Both the position numbers and the translations under genes were made by a program. The notes beneath the pieces were generated by a model. That model saw only the letters and a program-made list of their open reading frames with translations, did not search any database and was not told the origin of the DNA. DNA of 64,000 nucleotides from Vigna angularis (Eukaryota; Streptophyta; Magnoliopsida; Fabales; Fabaceae): assembly GCF_016808095.1 (NCBI RefSeq), contig NC_068976.1, positions 29,496,871 through 29,560,870 of the forward strand. The letters are read 5' to 3'. Shown here piece by piece: positions 14,560 through 25,510 of this stretch (position 1 is the first letter of the stretch; each line of letters starts with the position of its first letter).

Positions 14560-14995
14560 ATTCTTCCTACCCGGTGACCTTGAGCACAAACACGTCCATG
14601 ATAGCTTGCTATTTGGTCCTCTCCAAGAACCCACTTGGCAATAACTCTAATGGGTCTACATCTTTTTCTCCACCGAGATAACCTGCGTTGGCCTCACCGC
14701 TTGGCGCTCTCATAACCCACAAGAACTTGTGCTTGCTCAATTCCAAACCATGTGTCAACTCGTTCATTTGCTCTTATGAGAGTGTTCCACCACTCCCGAA
14801 ACAAACATACAAAACCAAACCATCTTGTTGCTTCTCCAACCATGATAGACACTCCAACCCTATTGTACAACCAGCTGTAACTGTCCCATGTCCCACTTTG
14901 AACAATTGGTCTAACAGGATACAAAGAAGGGTAACCCCTTTCCCCATCTTTGAATGCTTTGATCGGACCTGTTCCCAGTAAAAAAAAATCAAAAA
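14560..14995 (-). pseudogene. UDP-glucosyltransferase fragment (UGT72/hydroquinone glucosyltransferase-like)
   Basis: Translated on the - strand in pieces it reads YPSLYPVRPIVQSG, then GLECLSWLEKQQDGLVLYVC followed by FGSGGTLS, then EQMNELTHGLELSKHKFLWV followed by MRAPSGEANAGYLGGEKDVD and PLELLPSGFLERTK. These match the middle of plant family-1 glycosyltransferases that use UDP-sugars to glycosylate small phenolics. It is broken: a frameshift separates the first two pieces, a TAA replaces a Gln codon after FGSGGTLS (about 14787), and the N-terminal acceptor domain and the C-terminal PSPG sugar-binding box are missing. It lies inside the CACTA-like element, so it is probably a captured copy. 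Confidence 0.8.
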
Positions 14996-15189
14996 TAGTT
15001 TGCAATTTACCATTTTGTTTCAATCCTATGCTTGCGCATAGAGATCCCTACCATGAAAGGGCACACACCTTGGTACTGTGATGGGGTGGGGCAGATCCTT
15101 GTGGAGCATGGGGAAGTAGAAGTGCGTCCAGAGAGTGGTTACAAAGAACCCAAATCACCAAAAACCACAACCTCATGCGAGCACATAGA

Positions 15190-15645
15190 ACCTAAAAATC
15201 CTCAAACGAAACCCTCGCTACCAAACGCAAAAGCCCTCGCCGCACCACCGCCACACCATCATCGCGCCCTTGTCGCTCCATCGCCGCCGCCAACGAAGGC
15301 GAGATCATGCTTGAGTTGCGCCTCCCACAGTGTCGCCAAGCCCTAAATCGAATCGCCAACGCCGTTGTTGCCACCTCCACGAGCAGGGACCGTCGGCCGC
15401 GTCGGCCGCCCTTCCCTACGCGAAACCGCGTCTGAACCTGAAAAGAAAGAAGGGAAGAAGATAACCCAAAGATGAACCCAAAATGGAAAAGAAGAAGAAG
15501 AAAAACGGCCCATGCGCCACCACGAGCCACCATGAACGTCGTCTGGTCGCGCCATCTCCACTCTGTTGTCTCCTCCACCCCGAGTCTACTGCCCTTGCAC
15601 GAGCTAGAGATAACATCCGCGAGAAGAAGAAGAACCAATAATGAA
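15190..15645. other. GC-rich segment inside the CACTA-like element, origin unknown
   Basis: Clearly richer in C and G than its surroundings, with CCGCC/GTCGC words. It stays open for 148 codons on the - strand and shorter stretches in other frames. The predicted peptides are low in complexity, arginine- and serine-rich, and match no family I know. I interpret it as another captured host segment or a repeat, not a gene. Confidence 0.4.
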
Positions 15646-16579
15646 GGCCAAGGGTTTTGAAAATGAAATCTGATTACCCCTTTCGGACCAAAAGTAGACT
15701 AACACTAGAAAATTACATAACCTTTCTGGACAGGTATACTGCCTCGAGTCCCTAGTGAATCGAGGCAATAGAACATGATTCAAAAAGCTGGTCAAATAAG
15801 CAGGAATTTCTCAGGGTGTTAGGCATCGATTGGGGTTTCAACCGATGTCATATTGCGTATATGCCTCGGTCCCCTTGAACCGAGTCAGAAAAGTTAGCTT
15901 AAACTACGAAAATGTCACCGCTTTTTTATAGGTTTCAGTTGTGCCTCAACTGAAGCCTATTGTGCGATTTCAAATCCACTTATTTTACTAGTGAGGACTT
16001 AAAAAAAATATTGTTTATATGGATAATATATAGTTTATGTATGTGATATATATAGAAAAAAAATCTTAATTCAGGAAATTTGGTAAGTTTAAATGTTTGT
16101 TATATATATAAATATATATTACATGTTAGTGGAAAACGGCAAGTGCATTTATAGTAAGTAATAAATGTTGTTCTATCTTAAGGGACTTGTACAATACTAA
16201 ACAACTTTTACACGTTATAACTCAATTAGACCACAAAGCTTAAAAAAACACAAAAGAAATTATTTTCGTATTTTTATCAAACAGTTGTTGTGCAACAATA
16301 AATTTAAAATAAAGAATTTACAATTGTCAAAACTATATTTCATTTACGTCATTCTCATGTATTACAAAATATCTTAATTTCACATTCAAATCAAAATAAA
16401 CTAATAAAATTATTCAAACCATATTCGTAGTGACTTTGAGCCTATGATAACTCATCGAGTTTTAAAAAATCCAAACATCTCATAAATAAAGAAAGAGAGA
16501 GAAATTTATCGAATGAATTGCACTCCTTCGTATACGTCCATTGATGAGAAGTTGGAGAAAGCTTGAACCCAATTCCAAC

Positions 16580-17244
16580 TAGTACTATCAAAATGGGTTG
16601 TAACCCGCGAGCCAATCCGCAGGTTTGAGTTAGGGTTAGGTTTGAAAAAATGTAATTTTTTTATGCAGGCTAGTTTTCAATCCGGCTCATGGGTTGAACC
16701 CGTGGTGAATTGGGTTGCCTCACAAACCCACCTAATTTAATTTAATTATTTATTATTTTGTGTTTCAATATTATTAGTTAACATGTTTTTATTACATTGT
16801 AGATAGTGATAAAGAAGATGTTTGAAGAGACAAAAATATTATAGATTTATCTATTCAAGACTCTAATATTATAAATGGATAAGTGATATAAAAATTATCA
16901 ATATTCAAAACTTATTTGTTTACTTTTTGTACATTTTTTTGGATTACGCTTAAATTGTATGATACTTTTTTTTGAATTGTTTTTTGAGTTTAACATCATT
17001 TTAGTGTGACGTTTATTTAGATTTGAATTAAAAAAAATTATAATTTTTTTATTTAAAAATAACTTATAATTAAATGAGCTAATGAGTCAACCCGTTTAAC
17101 CCACCAACCCGTGGTGGGTCGGACTAGGTTTAAATTTTTTTTCAGCTCACTAATAAGTGAGTTGGGTTAGGTTGACTCACTAAGTGACCAACCCGTGGTG
17201 AGCCGGATCGGGTCGAGCCGGATTACCCATTTTTGACAGCTCTA
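16580..17244. mobile_element. hAT-type MITE with 8-bp target duplication
   Basis: A 665-bp element. The left end TAGTACTATCAAAATGGG and the right end (- strand) TAGAGCTGTCAAAAATGGG form imperfect terminal inverted repeats. The flanks ATTCCAAC at 16572-16579 and 17245-17252 are identical 8-mers, the hAT target duplication length. Sub-terminal regions are rich in AACCCG / CGGGTT words, and the interior is AT-rich with no coding frame. The TAGAGCTGTCAAAA end is a known type among plant non-autonomous hAT elements. Confidence 0.85.
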
Positions 17245-17252
17245 ATTCCAAC

Positions 17253-19500
17253 AATGATGAATAAAAATGCAATGAAAATTCATAGGGAGTTTATCTATTC
17301 ACTATTTCTTGAAGCTCAATCTCTCTCCCTTAGATGGAACCATATAGCCAAGGAAACCATGAACCAAAATAGAAGAGCTTTGCTCCACCTATGAGTAAAT
17401 ATTTCATAGTAGCATTATTAAACTGTACATCTTTCTCGATATATCCATATAGTAGATAGGAACATAAACTTAAACATTCTAGAGTACAAAGATAATTATT
17501 AAATTGTTAGTGTCACATAAAAACATTCCTCCTATAGTAGTCGTTAATATGAATAAGAGAAACTCTGCTATAGTCATTTTGTACATTTAAAAGTTCTAAT
17601 TCCTTGAATTCTCAATAAACAACAATGCATTAAGTTCAAGAGTCTTAAGTTACTAATGAATCATGTTTTATCCATAGATACAAACTCCATTAGGTATTCA
17701 ATTTCAATGATAGGTTCAAAAGACACTTTCAAACACCTCGAAAACCAATAATTAAACTATGGATGATCAAGTCATAACAAACATTAAGCATAAAGATCAA
17801 ATACTAACTTTGAAATAGAAAAGCATATGCATTAACATAACAAAATACACAATATTGTGTTTATTACATCTAATCTAACAAATAGGGCTAGCTCTCCATG
17901 CTGGAGAATCGAGGGTTTACAAATTGAAGTGATAAGGAAGAAATTAAAAACAAAGAGAGATGCACGTCCTTCCTTAAGGTTCTTTGTTTTTACTCCATGC
18001 TCCAATCACACTTCCCAACATCCTAAAAAATCCAAGGACCCCTCTCAATCGCTTTATAAATGTGGTGTTCAGCCCCATGCAGTTTGACATCACTTTCCAA
18101 TTAAAGCACTAAGCATGATCCTAATGGCGCCCAACAAGGATATTTGCTTCAAATAAATATTTTCTAGTCCAAAACACGCTCCCATGAGTTTTTGCTTGTT
18201 TTCCTCCACTTGAATTGATACTTATTCATTTATTTCACACATTCAAACAAAGATATTAGAGATAAAATAAACATAAAACAAATAAAATACAAAACACACT
18301 AAACTTAAGGATGAAACAATATTAAAACTACGAAAAAGTTGATTTAGTAATGACAATAGTCACACAAAAGTTGATAAAAGTGGACATTATTAGTTCATAT
18401 GCTTTCACTGAATCCCAAATTAATGTGCACATTCTTACACAAGTATTTAAAGATAAAAAACTGACAACTTAAGAGCATAGGCATAAAGTGTTTAAGATTT
18501 TATCAATTAATTATAACTTGTACAAAACTCCAAAAATTATGTTTTTACATTCAAAATAAAGATAATAAGTTTAAGAACACAAAGTAAAAGGAATAAACTC
18601 AATTGACTAACTATAGAAAAAGTTATACACCAAATAAGAAATAAAAGTCAAAGTTGTCAACTACCTAACTTACAAGAACCTTACGTAATGAGAAAAGTAA
18701 AGAATTGTGTATCTAAAACTAACTATTGAAGTTTAAACTCAATATGACATTAACAAAGTAGGAATCCCACTTTTCCTCAGATAAATCAAAGTAGGAAAAC
18801 TTAAATTTTATTAACACCATCCACTTTTCACAACATTAATATCAATATCTTAAACATGAAATAGTATTATTTTTAACTTTTATTAACTTCCATTAATTTA
18901 AATAACTTTTCCCAATGCTAAAACTCCATATCTCAACAAATTAAGTTATTCCCAACTAAAAACTTAGTACAAAGTGTCCAAACAAAACAAAGTTTCACTA
19001 TATAATGTATTAGGCTCAGAGAATTACTTCGATCATGACGACCTCTATCAACTAGTAAAAAATTATTTTATAAGATAAATAAATACTTATTTTAAATTGA
19101 AATTTAAGATGTTTCTTAACTCTTCAATTTCAGTATAGTGATTAAATTTTGAAATACATTAAAATTGAGAAAAAGTAGTTAAAAAAAAATAGATAAGGAG
19201 AAATGTGATAGTGCGAGTTTCCCGTGATTAACAATGTTCAAGAGAAATAGTAATGACTGATTTGCGAATAAATTCGTGTTCGTTTCCCGTGATTTGAGAC
19301 GATGAAATTGGAGGGATTTGCGAGATACATGGATTTTCAAATCTTCGCTCAAGTGCTAAGATTTGCGATGATTTCAATTAAAATGTCATGTTTGTCCTCC
19401 TTCATTTGTGAAATACCATGTATAAAATAACATGCACAAGAAGAATGATGGGTGAAGACGAAGATAGCAGTGGTTGAAGAGGGAAGAATGAAATTAATTT
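17253..19500. other. AT-rich intergenic region
   Basis: No gene recognised. Open frames are short and A/T-biased (for example 17857-18087, which matches nothing I know). Confidence 0.4.
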
Positions 19501-20043
19501 TAGCATGGTGTATTTGGTTATAGAAGATGAGTATTCGGTTCCCCTTCAACAAGGAAAATTGAACGCTGGTGTATTCGATTCCAAGTTTGGGTATTCGGTC
19601 CCCCTTGGTGTGCGTATTCGGTTTCGCACCTGGTGTAACTCCCTCCCCTTCCTCGTCCTGCACTTGCTTAATGAAACACCACCACAATGCTGTCTGGTTT
19701 CACGATCGCACTCATGGACGAGTTCCTTACGCTAGCAGTGAAACATGGTGCATCTCGTGTGCAAAGAGAACTGGTAAACCCACCCAAAAAAAGACCACAA
19801 CGATACACATCACACCCTTTATATCCTTTCTTTCTCTCTCAACACAACTGGTTTTTCCTCTCCACAGCCACTTTCCTAAGCACGCGATATTTTTATTTTC
19901 TCTCTCTATCTCTATTTCCTCAGTGCAACAACAACACTACTGCTGTCATAGGGATCGAGGCTGCAGTATCTGACTGACGATCACATTGATGAGAAGCGAA
20001 ATTTGAGCTGTCGATTTCGTGTTCAAGTTTTAGATTTGTAAGG
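19501..20043 (+). other. Leader-like region upstream of the MED26-like fragment
   Basis: GTATTCG(G) recurs at about 19529, 19570, 19588 and 19614. A CT-rich tract (19820-19925) follows, typical of plant 5' untranslated regions. Several overlapping open frames (for example 19569-19973) have no family match. It could be the copied promoter and leader of the gene whose first exon follows. Confidence 0.35.
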
Positions 20044-20280
20044 ATGAAGTCTTGGTCAGTTGATAAGTGGAGGGACTACTTTGTGTCTGCGAATTTGGAT
20101 ATTTTTGAGATAATTGAAAACGCCATAATCGTGGCGGCTACGGATTGTCCAAAGGAGTTTAGAGTGAGGAGGGATGCGATTATAGAGAGGTTGTTCTGTT
20201 TCAGGTTGACTCGCTGTGCGGGTTGTGACCGTGTGGAGTTGGCTGCAAGGGGAGTTGGTAAAGAGAGTGATGATTAAGGC
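20044..20280 (+). pseudogene. MED26-like first-exon fragment (Mediator subunit 26 N-terminus)
   Basis: Starts MKSWSVDKWRDYFVSANLDI and continues FEIIENAIIVAATDCPKEFR, then RRDAIIERLF and LTRCAGCDRVELA. This is the N-terminal module characteristic of plant MED26 proteins, ahead of the TFIIS N-terminal (LW) domain, which bind Pol II elongation machinery. The frame stops after 77 residues; shortly after VELA the sequence no longer follows the family, and no LW domain exons are found downstream. A fold-back MITE begins at 20394, directly after the last gene-like sequence. It is best read as a partial or abandoned gene copy. Family recognition is good; the pseudogene status is an inference from missing exons. 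Confidence 0.65.
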
Positions 20281-20393
20281 TGCAAAAATGGGGTTGAAAG
20301 AAATAGGGTTGAGTTCGCAGGAGCGAACAAAGAGAGCAAGGTCAATGAAGGTGGATATGAGGACGTAAAGATTGATAATTATAGGCTTAATAC

Positions 20394-20688
20394 CCTATTT
20401 TGTCCCCAGTTTCGCTCGCAAATGTCAAATTAGTCAATCCTTTAAAAAATGCGTCAATTACGTCCTCACTTAATAAAATTTGCATCAATGAAATCCCTTC
20501 CATTAAATCCGTACAAACGACGTTAATTATTTTGTATCAAGATAATTAACGCCGTTTGTACGGATTTAACGGAAGGGATTTAATTGATGCAAATTTTATT
20601 AAGTGAGGACGTAATTGACGCATGTTTTAAAAGATGGACTAATTTGACATTTTCGAGCGAAACTGGTGACAAAATAGGGTATTAAGCC
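20394..20688. mobile_element. Fold-back Mutator-type MITE, copy 1
   Basis: A 295-bp near-perfect palindrome. Arms of roughly 140 bases run from GGCTTAATACCCTATTTTGT inward and meet at a short loop around 20534-20545. The flanking 9-mers are ATAATTATA (20385-20393) and ATAATTATT (20689-20697), eight of nine identical, a length typical of Mutator-like elements. No coding capacity. A second copy is at 59572-59883, and the asymmetric loop shows the two lie in opposite orientation. Confidence 0.85.
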
Positions 20689-20697
20689 ATAATTATT

Positions 20698-22153
20698 ACA
20701 AAAAATATTAAATTTAAAACTAATTTGATTTTACTAAATTATAATTTTTTTACATTTTTAAAATTAATTTTAATAATTAACATTTTATTTGTCACATCAA
20801 TCAAATTCTACATTAATTCTCACCAATTTTATTTTCAAATTCAATCTCATTTATCTCCAAATCTACTTAAATAAACAATACAAAAATTATCATCAGATCT
20901 AACGAATCACTATTGTCCAAATCATCTCCTCCAATAAGCAGGAAGGATGGAGTTTCCATATTTGTTTTCTAATCCTTAGCACTATATTGTATTATTGTAT
21001 TATATTATTAAAATTTTGACTGTTACCGACAATGTCTTGTTTTACCACTACTCCAGGATGATTATTAAAAAATAAAAAATTTAAAACAGCACGAAGTTTA
21101 ATAAAGAAAAAGAAGGAAAAATTGACAGTGAAATTTCATCAAATCAGCTATAACTTAATTTTTTAGGAAACTGTAAACATAATTTATTCTTTATCCCTTG
21201 TTTATTTAGGAGAAACAAACTCAGGAATGTATTGTTTTTTAATAGAAACTTAATGAAAAAAAAGTGTCTAAACTTTAATATTTGAAAATTTTTCCTCAGT
21301 TTTTATTTAACAAAAATAACACATCCTTTAATTCAAATAAAGCATAAATTCACATGTATGATAAAACAAAATAAAAATATGAAATAAAGATGTGTTTTTA
21401 TTTTGTGAAAAAAATGCAAATAAAAATAAAAACTCAAAAATTAAGTGATTAGTAGTTTATAAGCTAATTACAAATTTATTTGGCTACCTTATAAATTAGT
21501 TAGTTTGACCAACATAAAAATATTTTATATTTTAAAGTAGTTTATTTTAAAGGTTTTTAACTTGCAAACTACTTGTAATTTATTTAATTCTCTTTCCTAC
21601 TATTTTCTTAATATTTATAAAATTAATTTTAATTTTTATGTAATTCAAATTAAAAAAGTCATCATTACAAATTAAAGTTAATATTTTTTATTTATTACAC
21701 ACAATGAAAACTATAATAAAAAAAATTAATTTGGTTTGAAAACTAAAAAAATATAAATTTAAAAAACATAAATAAAAATTTAATTTGATTAATATTTTTT
21801 ACATCAATTTATTTAAATAAAATTATTTCTCCAAAAAAATATAATTTCTAAAACATAACTAAAAATATTAAAAAGTTTAATAAAAATTTAACTATTTAAA
21901 AAATCTAAAACTATAATTATATAATAATAATATACTTTTGTTTATAAATAACTTTTATTTATTCTATAAAACTTATATAAATATATCTTTTATGTCCTTT
22001 CATTTATTAATTAGTTTAATAACTAATTTATCAAATTATTTTAATCCAAATTTATGATCAACCGGCTAATTTTACCGAAACATATCCTTAATGTCTTTAA
22101 TTGTAAGTATGAAGTTTCTGATTTTCTTAACTCATTTGTTTTATTAGTGTATT
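20698..22153. other. AT-rich intergenic region
   Basis: Extremely A/T-rich, with no gene, RNA or repeat boundary recognised up to the LTR at 22154. Confidence 0.45.
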
Positions 22154-22527
22154 TGTTTCGATGTACATTTTCCTGTGTGTCTCTGTTGCTCCTGGATGTC
22201 TGGGATGCTTGCATTTCTTCAACTGTTGTCCTTCGTATTCACCAAAGGAGGGGGAGGTACCTGCAAAGATACTCCGACGTTCAAGTCAGATATGAGTTAT
22301 GGAGCTGAAGCTCAGAAGAGAGTAATTGGATACTGCTCTGAAGTATTATTCAGGATCTCTATAGCATAAAGAGAACGTACCTGGACTTGGGTCCTGTCAC
22401 TGTATTTATAAAGAATAAAAATAACCACCTTACCTAAAAGTGTGGTTAGTGGCTTTGACTGATATTTTAACTGTCTAAAATATCTAAGATATTTATGTTA
22501 TTACATAAATATCCTTACTACATAACA
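22154..22527 (-). repeat. Left LTR (3' LTR of the - strand element)
   Basis: 374 bp, bounded by TG...CA on either strand. Compared with the right LTR it differs in a GA/AG swap near its left edge and three single substitutions near 22248, 22360 and 22490. Confidence 0.88.
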
Positions 22528-22805
22528 TGCCCCCCAAGTCCGAGTTAACCGTTGACGTGGTAACTATAGGACTTATGATTTTGAGGGAGGCTGTCTTTGC
22601 TGTAATTAGAGAGCGTGTTCCTGGTCATTGCTCATATGTGGATTGAACGTGACCGAGTGGTTGAATTTGATGGACAAAAAGGAGGCGAAGCCAAACGGCA
22701 AAAAGCTGGAGCAAGTGAGGCCGAACGTAAGGATACGTATGACCGAGCGGTAGAGGCCGAGTGGCATGTGAGGCCGATCATGAGGACGCTCTTTGACAAT
22801 TGAAT

Positions 22806-23515
22806 GTTGAGCGTTGAGGCCGAACGACTGACTGAGTGGATGCTTGCTGACAATTGAATGTCGAGCGTTGAAGCCGAACGACTGACTGAGTGGACGTTCG
22901 TTGATAATCGAATGTCGAGCGTTGAGGCCGAACGACTGACCGAGTGGACGCTCGTTGACAATTGAATGCCGAGCGTTGAGGCCGAACGACTGACTAAGTG
23001 GACGCTCGCTGACAATTGAATGTCGAGCGTTGAAGCCGAACGACTGACTGAGTGGACGCTCGCTGACAATTGAATGTCGAGCGTTGAAGCCGAACGACTG
23101 ACTGAGTGGACGCTCGCTGACAATTGAATGTCGAGCGTTGAGGCCGAACGACTGACTAAGTGGACGCTCGTTGATAATCGAATGTCGAGCGTTGAGGCCG
23201 AACGACTGACTAAGTGGACGCTCGCTGACAATTGAATGTCGAGCGTTGAAGCCCAACGACTGACTAAGTGGACGCTCGTTGATAATCGAATGCCGAGCGT
23301 TGGGGCCGAACGACTGACTAAGTGGACGCTCGCTGACAATTGAATGTCGAGCGTTGAAGCCGAACGACTGACTGAGTGGACGCTCGCTGACAATTGAATG
23401 TCGAGCGTTGAAGCCGAACGACTGACTGAGTGGACGCTCGCTGACAATTGAATGTCGAGCGTTGAGGCCGAACGACTGACTAAGTGGACGCTCGCTGAAA
23501 ATTGAATGTTGAGTG
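22806..23515. repeat. Tandem array of a 54-bp unit, about 13 copies
   Basis: The unit contains AATGTCGAGCGTTGAGGCCG then AACGACTGACTGAGTGGACG, CTCGCTGACAATTG; copies differ by a few substitutions (TGACAATTG versus TGATAATCG, TGAG versus TAAG). Because 54 is a multiple of three, two - strand frames stay open as 18-residue repeats (such as NARHSIVSERPLSQSFGL) over 216 and 271 codons. I regard these as by-products of the array. Confidence 0.9.
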
Positions 23516-23537
23516 TATTGATAATGCTTTGTGCGAC

Positions 23538-23832
23538 AGTGGGAGTGTATCCTGATCAGACTGGGTGTTCAAGGGTGAACATCGGCCAGTGGGAGTGTAT
23601 CCCGATCAGACTGGGTGTTCAAGGGTGAACATCGGCCAGTGGGAGTGTATCCTGATCAGACTGGGTGTTCAAGGGTGAACATCGGCCAGTGGGAGTGTAT
23701 CCCGATCAGACTGGGTGTTCAAGGGTGAACATCGGCCAGTGGGAGTGTATCCCGATCGGACTGGGTGTTCAAGGGTGAACATCGGCCAGTGGCGATCAGA
23801 CTGGGTGTTCAAGGGTGAACATCGGCCAGTGG
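23538..23832. repeat. Tandem array of a 50-bp unit, about six copies
   Basis: The unit is GTGGGAGTGTATCCCGATCA, then GACTGGGTGTTCAAGGGTGA, ACATCGGCCA. Copies are almost identical, much more so than in the neighbouring 54-bp array. The last copy lacks about 14 bases (GTGGCGATCAGAC at about 23790). Confidence 0.9.
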
Positions 23833-24189
23833 GATTGCTTCAGGATGATCGGCTTTCAAGTGTCCGCTTTTATGTACAAGATATGTTTATCTGCACTGTA
23901 AGAAATAATATTAAGCATATAGGTGAGACTGTTTGGTCAAGTTGCAAACCTGGCGGCTGGACGATTTGAGGCCGAGCGTCAAAGAGATGAAGTGATCGAA
24001 TGCTTCCTGCGGAAATATGCGAACGCTAATGAAGTGATTGGCCGAACGGTTCCAGCTAAGATGCCGAACGCTAATGAGGCCGAATGTGGGAGCGCTCCTC
24101 TTGCAGAATGGTCGAGCGGTAGAGACCGACCGTGAGGATGAGCGGTTGAAAGCGAAGGGATGCCGAACTGTCTCCCATTGATTGTTTTG

Positions 24190-24720
24190 ACGCTCGTACA
24201 CACTGATTGTCGAGCGTTCGATTCTGAACGTCGAGGCCGAACTTTGGCTGTTTGGATACTCGTACCACTGATTGTCGAGCGTTCGAGCAGGAACGTCGAG
24301 GACGACCGTCGAGCGCGCGAACGGGAACGTCGACTCCGAACGTTGGCTGTTGGGCGCTCGCACACACTGATTGTCGAGCGTGCGAGCAGTAACGTCGAGG
24401 CAGAACGTCGAGCGTTCGAGCAGGAACGTCGAGGCCGAACGTTGGCTGTTGGGCGCTCGCACACACTGATTGTCGAGCGTGCGAGCAGGAACGTCGAGGC
24501 AGAACGTTGGCTGTTGGGCGCTCGCACACACTGATTGTCGAGCGTGCGAGCAGGAACGTCGAGGCCGAACGTCGAGCGTGCGAGCAGGAACGTCGAGGCC
24601 GAACGTCGAGCGTAGGAGCAGGAACGTCGAGGCCGAATGTTCCGAACGTTGGCTGTTGGGCGCTTGCACACACTGATTGTCGAGCGTGCGAGCTGGAAAG
24701 TCGAGGCCGAATGCGGGAGC
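24190..24720. repeat. Compound tandem array, about 65-bp unit with a shorter inner unit
   Basis: The longer unit runs GTGCGAGCAGGAACGTCGAG, GCCGAACGTTGGCTGTTGGG, CGCTCGCACACACTGATTGT, CGAGC. Between full copies the first half (GTGCGAGCAGGAACGTCGAG plus GCCGAACGTCGAGC, about 34 bases) is also iterated alone, so the array has a two-level structure. Confidence 0.85.
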
Positions 24721-24879
24721 GCTCGTATTGACGAATGGTCGAGTGGTAGTGGCCGAACGTTGATAATAAGCAAAGTGATGAACCCTCTAGGCTGCACTTT
24801 GATGATCACGCGAAGGGACGAACGCTCTATGCAAAGCTTATGCCGAACGCTTGGAACCGAACGTCAATGGTGAGCGAAG

Positions 24880-25510
24880 TTGTTGGCCGAACGCTATTGA
24901 AACGAATGGCCGAATGGTTGAGGCGATGGATGGCCGAACGTTGGTGACGGAGTGAAGGAACGTTGATGACCGGTGGAGAGGCCATGGATGGCCGAGCGGT
25001 GGTGACGGAGTGAACGAACGTTGAGGATGGAGTGGACGAACATTGGTGACCGAGTGGACGAACGTCGGGATTTGTTTGAACGTTCGTCCCATTGCTTGCC
25101 GAGCGGCCTAAACCGAGTGGAGTGTCGAGCGATGTTTGGACGTTCGTTGACATGAGTTGGCGAGCGCTTCTTGAACGCTCGTTGAAATGGTAGGACGAGC
25201 GGTCGTTGAAATGGATGGACGAGCGCTCGTTGAAATGGATTGGTGAACGCTCGTTCACATATTGATTGTCGAGCGTTCGTCTACGTAGGCGAGGCCGAGC
25301 GATCTACTCTTTGAACGCTCGTCAACATTGATTGTCGAGCGTTAGAATTCAATGGTCGAGGCCGAACGGCCGATTGCTTGAACGCTCGTTCACAGTGATT
25401 TTTCGAGCGCTCAAGTGGGATGTAAGGCCGACTGTTTTGACGCTCGTATATAGTGACTGTCGAGCGTCCCCGAAGTCGAAAGTCGAGGTCGAACGCTGGA
25501 GTATTTGAGG
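24880..25510. repeat. Diffuse GAACG/GAGCG-rich repeat zone
   Basis: Irregularly spaced copies of short words such as GAACGCTCGTTGAAATGGAT and TGGCCGAACG, without a fixed period. It looks like an older, degraded counterpart of the three ordered arrays to its left. Confidence 0.6.

Larger units (their letters stand above)
14330..15995. mobile_element. CACTA-like non-autonomous element carrying a gene fragment
   Basis: Both ends are dense in short palindromic CTCGGTT...AACCGAG words (about 14370-14490 and 15735-15890), the sub-terminal repeat style of CACTA (En/Spm) elements. The right end read on the - strand begins CACTAGTAAAATAAG; the left edge contains ACTAGTGCAGTAAAG, which only loosely matches it. 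Between them lie a UDP-glucosyltransferase fragment and a GC-rich stretch of unknown origin (15190-15640). No transposase frame was seen, so the element would be non-autonomous. No 3-bp target duplication was confirmed, so the edges are approximate. Confidence 0.5.

Noticed and set aside
15192..15638. 148-codon - strand frame as a membrane protein gene
   Set aside because: Low-complexity GC-rich segment within a transposon, no family match, and several overlapping open frames on both strands.
22606..23447. Long - strand open frames (216 and 271 codons) as a repeat protein gene
   Set aside because: They follow from a 54-bp tandem unit inside a retrotransposon, are open in two frames at once and have no promoter or family similarity of their own.
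22806..23832. CRISPR-like array
   Set aside because: Units are contiguous, with no unique spacers; this is plant nuclear tandem-repeat DNA.
23911..24809. Overlapping 200-276 codon - strand frames
   Set aside because: Again tandem-repeat by-products; Ser/Arg-rich repetitive peptides open in several frames.
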